Shown here: in pieces, positions 58,098 through 64,000 of the stretch
Layout: the number at the start of each line of letters is the position of its first letter
Numbering within the stretch: the first letter of the stretch is position 1
Origin: JAWPMT01 sp965227935
GTDB lineage: Bacteria; Bacteroidota; Bacteroidia; Cytophagales; Cyclobacteriaceae
Reading direction: 5' to 3'
NCBI GenBank assembly: GCA_965227935.1
Contig: CBDDGS010000019.1
Location: 1,302,001 to 1,366,000 of the forward strand
Length of the DNA stretch: 64,000 nucleotides
Program-made: the position numbers and the translations under genes
The notes under the pieces: model-generated
What the model saw: only the letters and a program-made list of their open reading frames with translations
Databases searched by the model: none
Told to the model about the DNA's origin: nothing

Positions 58098-59065
58098 TAT
58101 TGTTCGTAGTTGATGATGGTTCCAAGGCCGTTACGTTTCCCGGCACGAAGTTCTTCGTAGTAGGCGGGTGCCTGACTCCATGGCACTTCCCGGTCGATAA
58201 TCCATCGGGGGTTCAAATCAGCCAACAGTTGGAAGACCAGGTCCTTTCGCCGGCGATAGTCCCAATGTGCCGCTTTGCGATCGGGAATACGTCCGACCTG
58301 CGAGGAGATGATGCGTTTTCTGCCATAGTGGAAATCAGATCCTAGGGACAGTGGGACCTCTGCCTCTCCGTACCAATTTAGGTCGAGCACTTTCCCTTCG
58401 GTACGAGTCGCTTCCAAGGCTAGCTGGAGAGTATCGGTCGTTCCGGAGGTATTGAAGACAATGTCGAAGTCAGCGGTCTGCGCAGCTTCCCAAACTGCAC
58501 ACCCCTGTGCATGTGCCATTTTTCGGCGGGTCTCGTCTTTTTCCAGGACATAGACCTCCAGGCCAGCCGTGTTGCAACAAATGCTACTGATCAAGGCACC
58601 CACGGTTCCATACCCCACAATCAAAATACGATCGCCCGGATCGGGCCTGGCATCCCACATGGCATTAACGGCAGTCTCCATGTTGCTCGCCAAAGTTGCT
58701 GTGGTTGGATCGACCTCTGCCGGTACTATACAGATATCGTCTACGCTAGCAGTTGCAATGGACTGATGCGGGTGCATGAGATGCACCAATTTTCCCGTGA
58801 TGGATGGCGGACCATCCAGTACTTCACCGACCATCGAATAGCCATAGGTGAATCGGGAAGAAAGAGAACCCTTCATGTGTGGCACGGCCATTTCCTCGGC
58901 GAGTCTTTCTGAGATAGCTCCGCTAATCACCAACCTTTCAGTGCCCTCACTTATCAATGAACATTGAGCTCGAATCAGAAGACCATCGACCGAGACTGCT
59001 TCGAGTGCTGATTCCTGTTGCCAGGATCTTTGTTTGTCATGCCATAGCTCGACTGTACTCTTCAT
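58097..59065 (-). CDS. Zinc-type medium-chain dehydrogenase/reductase
   Basis: 322 residues from the ATG at 59065. VKGHIMIAHS-type gene follows directly (TAATG overlap). GDRILIVGYGTVGALISSIC is the Rossmann site; CSLISEGTERLVISG and MHPHQS belong to the GroES-like part. The sequence matches the zinc-binding-dehydrogenase group often found beside PTPS homologues. Oxidises or reduces a polyol or sugar side chain. Confidence 0.8.
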   Translation of the reverse strand: MKSTVELWHDKQRSWQQESALEAVSVDGLLIRAQCSLISEGTERLVISGAISERLAEEMAVPHMKGSLSSRFTYGYSMVGEVLDGPPSITGKLVHLMHPHQSIATASVDDICIVPAEVDPTTATLASNMETAVNAMWDARPDPGDRILIVGYGTVGALISSICCNTAGLEVYVLEKDETRRKMAHAQGCAVWEAAQTADFDIVFNTSGTTDTLQLALEATRTEGKVLDLNWYGEAEVPLSLGSDFHYGRKRIISSQVGRIPDRKAAHWDYRRRKDLVFQLLADLNPRWIIDREVPWSQAPAYYEELRAGKRNGLGTIINYEQ

Positions 59066-59069
59066 CGGT

Positions 59070-59963
59070 TCACAAGTTGCCAATGAACATTACATCTGAA
59101 CCGATAGGCACAAATCGCCCTTGCTTGAAATCTATGGCATCGGACATGTTGAAGATGCCATCAAAGGCAAAGGAGGACACGCCCGAACCAAGGATCTTGG
59201 GAGAGATATGCAATTGCACCTGATCCAGGGTTCTCTGCTGCAGGAAGTGTGATGTCGTACAGGCGCCTCCTTCGATATACACACTATGTAGGCCTCTTTC
59301 GAAGAGTGCTTTCAAAATATCTTGCGTATCGAAGGCCGTGACTTTTGTCAATGCCACCTTATTGGCAATGTCGACATGTTGATGGTTTTGGCAAAACATG
59401 ATCGTGCTGTTGTCGATGGCCTTGTAGTCATCAATTGCCAATTTGTCTCCGCCGATGATGACTTTGACAGGGCTCTTACCTGCGACCTTCCGTACATTCA
59501 GACGGGGGTTGTCGATGTGCAATGTTCTCGATCCAATCAGAATGGCATCAGAGAGGGCCCGCATTCGATGGGCATGAACGAGATTTTCCTCATTGCCAAT
59601 CCACTTGCTGTCACCAGTACTGGTGGCAATTCGCCCGTCCAGCGTTTGAGCGAAATGAGAGACCGCCATGCATCGCTGATTGCGATTTGACTCCACACAT
59701 AACATGGTGTAGGGTACATACAATTGAAGGAGTGTCGTTTCTTCGTGTGTCAGCGTTGATGAAGAGGGTAGATCAATCACTAAAAAGCCTTCATCAAGGC
59801 AAGATTTTGTCTCCGTATTGCATCTGATGATCGCATCGGCACTCTTGTCCTCTTCATTCCAAGAAATGCCATAATCGCCTCGGACCCAGAGTGAGATAGT
59901 CTCAGGCCACTCATTTCTGATTGCCGCCTGCTCTTTTATTAGAAGTATGCTTTCCCAAATCAT
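59070..59963 (-). CDS. RibD-type reductase (DHFR-like), no deaminase domain
   Basis: 297 residues. Residues ~110-297 are the RibD C-terminal reductase fold: SHFAQTLDGRIATSTGDSKW, HAHRMRALSDAILIGSRTLH, DNPRLNVR, and YIEGGACTTSHFLQQ. The Zn-deaminase domain of true RibD (H-A-E and P-C-x-x-C) is absent; the first ~105 residues are unlike it. In fungi and archaea a lone reductase of this type reduces the ribosylaminopyrimidine made by GTP cyclohydrolase. 18 bases after ribA-like gene. Confidence 0.85.
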   Translation of the reverse strand: MIWESILLIKEQAAIRNEWPETISLWVRGDYGISWNEEDKSADAIIRCNTETKSCLDEGFLVIDLPSSSTLTHEETTLLQLYVPYTMLCVESNRNQRCMAVSHFAQTLDGRIATSTGDSKWIGNEENLVHAHRMRALSDAILIGSRTLHIDNPRLNVRKVAGKSPVKVIIGGDKLAIDDYKAIDNSTIMFCQNHQHVDIANKVALTKVTAFDTQDILKALFERGLHSVYIEGGACTTSHFLQQRTLDQVQLHISPKILGSGVSSFAFDGIFNMSDAIDFKQGRFVPIGSDVMFIGNL

Positions 59964-59981
59964 ATCGAAAAGTGTTTTGAT

Positions 59982-60590
59982 TTAGGAAGCAGTCGACAGC
60001 ATGTGACCCATCCTGTCTCTTTTGGTTTTCAAATAGGCGGCGTTCTCCGCCTGAGGCTCGATTTCAATAGGAATGCGCTCAATTACATTGATCGAGGTCC
60101 CCTCGAAAGCCGCCAGCTTGTCCGGATTGTTAGTCAGCAGTCGGATAGATTGGACACCCATTTGCTCTAATATCCCTATGGCCCCATCATAGGATCGCTC
60201 ATCCGAGTGAAAGCCCAGTTTCAGGTTGGCCTCGTGCGTGTCGAATCCCTCTTCCTGTAGATTGTATGCCAGCAGTTTGTTAGCCAGGCCAATTCCCCGG
60301 CCTTCCTGACGCAGGTATACAATAACACCTTCGTGCTGTTGGATCCACCGCATAGCGAAGTCAAGCTGTTCACCGCAGTCGCACCTCTTGGATCCGAACA
60401 CGTCTCCGGTCATGCATTCTGAGTGGATCCTGACGTCAACGACAGGTCGTGACAGATAGCTATCTGTGTGCAGTGCCAGGTGTGGGAATTGATCGTATTC
60501 GCTTTGAAACGTTCTTATGACGAAGGTGCCATGTTTTGTAGGTAGCTTGGCGCTGACCTCAGCGCCGTGGTTTGGTTTGCTCAAAATCAT
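59982..60590 (-). CDS. ribA: GTP cyclohydrolase II
   Basis: 202 residues from the ATG at 60590, normal for stand-alone RibA. Zinc site SECMTGDVFGSKRCDCGEQL; YLRQEGRGIGLANKL with Arg catalytic region; LTNNPDKLAAF at the end. Converts GTP to the 2,5-diamino-6-ribosylamino-pyrimidinone phosphate. It heads the ten-gene operon. None of the other riboflavin genes (ribB, ribE, ribH) is here and no FMN riboswitch precedes it, so it may serve a different pathway. Symbol reflects enzyme family. Confidence 0.92.
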   Translation of the reverse strand: MILSKPNHGAEVSAKLPTKHGTFVIRTFQSEYDQFPHLALHTDSYLSRPVVDVRIHSECMTGDVFGSKRCDCGEQLDFAMRWIQQHEGVIVYLRQEGRGIGLANKLLAYNLQEEGFDTHEANLKLGFHSDERSYDGAIGILEQMGVQSIRLLTNNPDKLAAFEGTSINVIERIPIEIEPQAENAAYLKTKRDRMGHMLSTAS

Positions 60591-60701
60591 CAACTAAGTA
60601 CTAATATCAGGCGTCTGTAGGCTATACCCCCCAAACCCGTGAAGAGTTGGCTCCTACGACCATTTGATTGGAACATGCAGGTGTTTACCTGACCAAGAGA
60701 G

Positions 60702-61844
60702 CTAGGGGGCTAAAGTCGCTAACGGCCTGCAACTGTTCTTAATATACTGATTACTGAGGACATACGTCTTCACGTAACCCATCGGTACGCCCGCTGTGGT
60801 CAGCTGGCAGGCAAAACTGATCTTATCTCCCTGGGCAATCATGTTGAAGTCGAGGTCGGGTACGGTAGCCGGCTCACAGGAGATGGGCCTTGAGAAATCC
60901 TCCAGCTTGCTCCTTGCAATGGAATTGATCGAGTGCTGTACTTCTTCCAAAAGAGATTTCTCGCTTATGGTTCGCTTTAGCTCGTCCTCTCCGACGAACT
61001 CGATGTCTCGACCAATCACCTTGCCTGAACGGTTGAGTCGCTCGCCGTCGATTATGATCTCATTGCGAAAGAAAGTATGAACATCCGCAAGACGAACAAA
61101 GTCAGGAGAGGTGGAGAAATCCAGCTGTGCATAAGCTTCCTTCAGATCATTGTTGCTGTGGATAAATGAATCGACAGGCCACTCCCTTAAGTCGTACCAA
61201 ATTTCATGCTTCTGGTATTCGTAGCCTTCAAGTATGCTGCCTTCCGAAGAAGGCTCTTCAAGGCATCGGGCGTACATGTTGACTTCAGTGGCCAGGTAAT
61301 GAAAGCCCGGACGCTCCTGAAAGAATGGCACCTTGTACGTCTTCTCGAGGTTCCACTGGCCCTGGTATTTATAGCAGGGGAAATTGCAATCGTCAGGCAA
61401 CTCTTCAAGCGGTATGTAAGGGTTGACAAAGGCGGTTTCGAAGCTCCATTGAAGCATGTCATCCCGGGGCATATCTAACTGCGGTGGAGTGTCGTTCAGA
61501 GTTTTCCCACGAAGAAAAATGACGGCAACCAGAATGATAGACGTCAATGTCACGGCGTAGCTCACATACAGTTGTCGCCTTTTTGTGAGAGATTTCCCTC
61601 GTCTTTTTTTGAGCTTTTCCTCGAGTTGTTGGATGCGGAGTATGCGCGTGATGTTCTGAATGGCCCGTTCGTATTCGCCTTTGGTGGCAGACTGGTGAAT
61701 AAGCCTGGAAAACTGGGCATCGCTGTAGCCAAGATGTCTGGCGATCTCCGTATTGCTCGATTTAGTGAATCGGTGAGACTCAATGTCGAAAGCTCCGTAG
61801 AGAGCTTCCAATTTCCGTAGTAGTTCTTCGTAAAGGCCGATCAT
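60702..61844 (-). CDS. Membrane-tethered protein with N-terminal HTH-like region
   Basis: 380 residues from the ATG at 61844. Residues ~28-65 (TEIARHLGYSDAQFSRLIHQ) look like a helix-turn-helix, followed by a basic coiled coil and one membrane helix (VSYAVTLTSIILVAVIFLRG). The remaining ~265 residues are extracytoplasmic with several Cys and no recognised domain. The layout is that of a one-component membrane regulator. It is divergent from the SusC-type gene (225 bases apart), which it may control; inferred. Confidence 0.6.
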   Translation of the reverse strand: MIGLYEELLRKLEALYGAFDIESHRFTKSSNTEIARHLGYSDAQFSRLIHQSATKGEYERAIQNITRILRIQQLEEKLKKRRGKSLTKRRQLYVSYAVTLTSIILVAVIFLRGKTLNDTPPQLDMPRDDMLQWSFETAFVNPYIPLEELPDDCNFPCYKYQGQWNLEKTYKVPFFQERPGFHYLATEVNMYARCLEEPSSEGSILEGYEYQKHEIWYDLREWPVDSFIHSNNDLKEAYAQLDFSTSPDFVRLADVHTFFRNEIIIDGERLNRSGKVIGRDIEFVGEDELKRTISEKSLLEEVQHSINSIARSKLEDFSRPISCEPATVPDLDFNMIAQGDKISFACQLTTAGVPMGYVKTYVLSNQYIKNSCRPLATLAP

Positions 61845-61954
61845 CACCCACTGGTTCAGGACGGAAAGTTCGTTGAAAATCGCTAAAACTCCATAAAAGG
61901 CATCATAATTTCAAAATACGTAAAAAAGCCCAATTGGATTTTATACAATTGAAG

Positions 61955-61964
61955 TTGATCAACG
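61955..61964. promoter_or_regulatory. Palindrome in SusC-type/HTH divergent region
   Basis: GTTGATCAAC is a perfect 10-bp palindrome in the AT-rich 225-base region between the divergent genes; two CAATTG copies lie within 30 bases upstream. Possible regulator site, weak on its own. Confidence 0.25.
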
Positions 61965-62069
61965 AGATATTGCGCGATTAGCCCGACAAACCAAATGAAA
62001 AACCACTTTTCAACGTCTTCTCGTGGGGGTTCTTTGGTTGAGGCTTGTTAGCAAATCAAACTTAAACCT

Positions 62070-64000
62070 ATGCGTATGAAGAACACTTTACGAGGTACAA
62101 TGGCCTTGGCTTTCCTATTACTAACTACCGCAGTCTTCGCTCAGAGGACGGTTACAGGAAAGGTCACAGGGGAATCTGGCGAAGAATTGCCAGGTGTGAA
62201 CATCTTACTGGAGGGAACGACCACTGGTACGACCACTGATATCAGTGGTAACTATAGACTCGATTTGCCGGGTGATGATGGCACACTCGTCTATTCTTTT
62301 ATTGGCTTCGAGGACAAGTCGGTACGAGTGAGTGGCCAGTCGGTCATCGATGTGGTGCTTGAAGAAAGCACAGAGCAGTTGCAGGAGGTGATTGTTACAG
62401 CCCTGGGTTTTGAGCAGCGAAAGGATGAGACGGGGTCAACGGCTGTGGTTTACAATACCGGGGATATGAAGAGATCCGGAGAGACCACCTTGTTGAACTC
62501 TCTTTCGGCCAAAGCCTCCAATGTTCAGATTTCCAGATCCAATGGAGATCCAGGTGCCGGTTCCACTATCCGGATTCGTGGTGCCAATACACTACTCGGA
62601 GAAACAAGCCCACTGATTATTATCGATGGTATTCCCATCTCCAATGAGACCATCTATGGCGGCGGTAATGACGTTACCGGAGGCCGTACAGGTGGTGTTT
62701 CTCAGCAGTCGCGACTCAATGATATCAACCCTAACGACATCGAGTCCATTCAGGTACTGAAGGGAGCATCAGCTGGTGCGCTATGGGGTGCTCGTGCGGC
62801 GAATGGTGTAATCGTCATCACGACTAAGAATGGAAAGGCCGGGCAATTCCGAGCCAGCTACAAGGGTACACTCTCTATTGACCGGGTGAACGAGCGCTAC
62901 GATATGCAGAATACCTGGGGTCAGGGGCGAAGTGGATCCTACAGCCCTACTAGAGCAGAGGCTTGGGGAGATTATATTCCCGATCGTTCTGGAGGAGCCG
63001 ATGAAGTAGACCAGAGTGGTCAGTTCTTCGAAGCCCTCAATGGCACTCGCTATTACCCGATTGTCACAAAGAACTCCCGCGAGACATTTGTCGACGAAAA
63101 CTGGGAGTCGGTCATCCAAGATGGAAAATTCTGGCAGCATGACCTGACACTAAGTGATGGTAACGAACGCGCGACCTACTTCTTCAGCTTGAGCCACCTG
63201 GATCAGGAGGGTATCATCAAGAATAGCGATTATCAGAGGACCAACGTTCGTCTGAACAACAAGATCTTATTCAATGACTGGCTATCCATGACATCGAAAG
63301 CCCAGTTGAGTATATCCAGCTCCAACAGAACTCAGCAGAGTTCGAACACCGCCGGGCTGATGCTTGGATTGCTCAGAACACCACCGGATTTTGATCAGGC
63401 GGATTATATCGGTACTTACCATGCAGCTGATGGTTCTACCGTTCCTTTGAGACACAGATCCTACAGGAGGTACCTGGGTAATGCACGAAACCCGATTTAT
63501 AACAACGCACTGTGGACTACCAACGAGCAGGTTGCCGAGACTGATGTAAACAGATACCTGTTCTCTGCTGACATCAAGGCAGAGCCGACTGATTATCTTC
63601 AGTTTACTCTTCGCGGTGGAATTGATGGTTACGATGACAAGAGGACGTATTTCTTCCCTATCGGATCAGGTGGTGACCGCCAAAACGGAGTGCTTGCCGA
63701 AGATCTCATTGGTCGTCGTGAGATCAACTTCGACGCCATCGTCAGAGGTAACTTCGATATCACTCCAGACATCAAGGGTAACGCTACCGTGGGCTGGAAT
63801 TTCAATGACCGTCAGCGAAGAACCAACAGCTCGAACATAACTGGCTTCCTTGTCAATGCTCGTAAGCCTACCTCAGATCTGAATACATCAGCCGCTAACT
63901 CCACTGTGGAGAACGAGCGACGTAATATCCGATCCAACAGACTGTATGCTGTCCTATCACTTGATTTCTTCCAGCAAGTGTTCGTGACCGCTTCCAATAC
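62070..64000 (+). CDS. SusC/RagA-type TonB-linked outer-membrane receptor (3' end missing)
   Basis: The frame is open from the ATG at 62070 to the window edge (643 codons). Signal peptide ALAFLLLTTAVFAQ; carboxypeptidase-regulatory-like domain (VTGKVTGESGEELPGVNILL then GTTTDISGNYRLDLPGDDGT); a DUF-like linker; TonB plug (VIVTALGFEQRKDETGS, IRIRGANTLLGETSPLIIID, GIPI) with IQVLKGASAGALWGARAANG and VIVITTKNGKAG; then the beta barrel. Imports large nutrients with a SusD partner, which would lie beyond the edge. Substrate unknown. Confidence 0.93.
   Translation, partial: MRMKNTLRGTMALAFLLLTTAVFAQRTVTGKVTGESGEELPGVNILLEGTTTGTTTDISGNYRLDLPGDDGTLVYSFIGFEDKSVRVSGQSVIDVVLEESTEQLQEVIVTALGFEQRKDETGSTAVVYNTGDMKRSGETTLLNSLSAKASNVQISRSNGDPGAGSTIRIRGANTLLGETSPLIIIDGIPISNETIYGGGNDVTGGRTGGVSQQSRLNDINPNDIESIQVLKGASAGALWGARAANGVIVITTKNGKAGQFRASYKGTLSIDRVNERYDMQNTWGQGRSGSYSPTRAEAWGDYIPDRSGGADEVDQSGQFFEALNGTRYYPIVTKNSRETFVDENWESVIQDGKFWQHDLTLSDGNERATYFFSLSHLDQEGIIKNSDYQRTNVRLNNKILFNDWLSMTSKAQLSISSSNRTQQSSNTAGLMLGLLRTPPDFDQADYIGTYHAADGSTVPLRHRSYRRYLGNARNPIYNNALWTTNEQVAETDVNRYLFSADIKAEPTDYLQFTLRGGIDGYDDKRTYFFPIGSGGDRQNGVLAEDLIGRREINFDAIVRGNFDITPDIKGNATVGWNFNDRQRRTNSSNITGFLVNARKPTSDLNTSAANSTVENERRNIRSNRLYAVLSLDFFQQVFVTASN

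Noticed and set aside
60594..60701. FMN riboswitch before GTP cyclohydrolase II
   Set aside because: No RFN-element conserved blocks on the minus strand; only a 5-bp hairpin (CAGGT/ACCTG, 60678-60691).
1..64000. rRNA and tRNA genes
   Set aside because: No sequence resembling rRNA or a tRNA cloverleaf was noticed on either strand; a covariance-model scan would be decisive.

Overview
The window comes from a Bacteroidota genome, most likely a member of the Cytophagales. The support is a SusC/RagA TonB-linked receptor at the right edge, a carboxypeptidase-regulatory-like secreted protein, two AraC regulators with seven-helix membrane sensors, PadR plus prefix-domain permeases, DUF6443/RHS proteins, and starts that mostly lack a strong Shine-Dalgarno. 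Genus is not determinable by eye. Base composition looks near 50-53% GC, but the 12.1-20 kb accessory region is visibly AT-richer.

Region 1 (1-13.6 kb) is a surface/polymorphic-toxin locus: a fibre-like GIGTTTP-repeat protein (cut by the left edge), a YD-repeat protein, and a ~2,780-residue RHS protein. The RHS protein has eleven ~94-residue ectodomain repeats, an RHS core and a glycine-zipper C-terminus. A three-helix membrane protein follows it and is the probable immunity protein.

Region 2 (13.6-20 kb) is a small-mobile-element array: an XRE regulator, a truncated gene, two nearly identical copies of one REP-associated tyrosine transposase (RAYT type 1), and one intact and several broken copies of a second (type 2). 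Between them sit three different toxin-antitoxin pairs. Each pair lies just after a type-2 REP end and shares a promoter-like motif. A fragment of the 3' end of the neighbouring gene is duplicated inside the array.

Region 3 (20-51 kb) is mostly chromosomal: a secreted regulatory-like protein, an ion-channel-like protein with a large extracytoplasmic domain, a GH29 alpha-L-fucosidase, AraC regulators, a LolCDE/MacB-type ABC transporter, an M23 lipoprotein, 2-oxoacid:ferredoxin oxidoreductase KorAB, an SDR, a lipoprotein hydrolase, a DUF294-like protein lacking its catalytic aspartates, PadR plus permease, a TauD-type dioxygenase and a lipoprotein esterase. It also holds a minus-strand cluster of two DUF2589 proteins, a small related-looking protein, a PGRP amidase fused to an L,D-transpeptidase-like module, and a c-type cytochrome, followed by a CocE-type hydrolase. 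Two gene-poor stretches (33.5-34.2 and 35.9-36.2 kb) are packed with hairpin repeats.

Region 4 (51-60.6 kb) is the most suggestive for an undescribed pathway. It is a tightly overlapping ten-gene minus-strand operon: GTP cyclohydrolase II, a RibD-type reductase without a deaminase, a zinc-type dehydrogenase, a 6-pyruvoyl-tetrahydropterin-synthase homologue, a GT4 glycosyltransferase, a membrane methyltransferase, two soluble methyltransferases, a two-helix membrane protein and a sulfotransferase. It converges on a sulfatase/LTA-synthase-like protein overlapping a CDP-alcohol phosphatidyltransferase. It reads as a pterin- or pyrimidine-derived, glycosylated, methylated and sulfated membrane-associated product; this is inference. 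The window ends with a membrane-tethered helix-turn-helix protein divergent from the SusC-type receptor.
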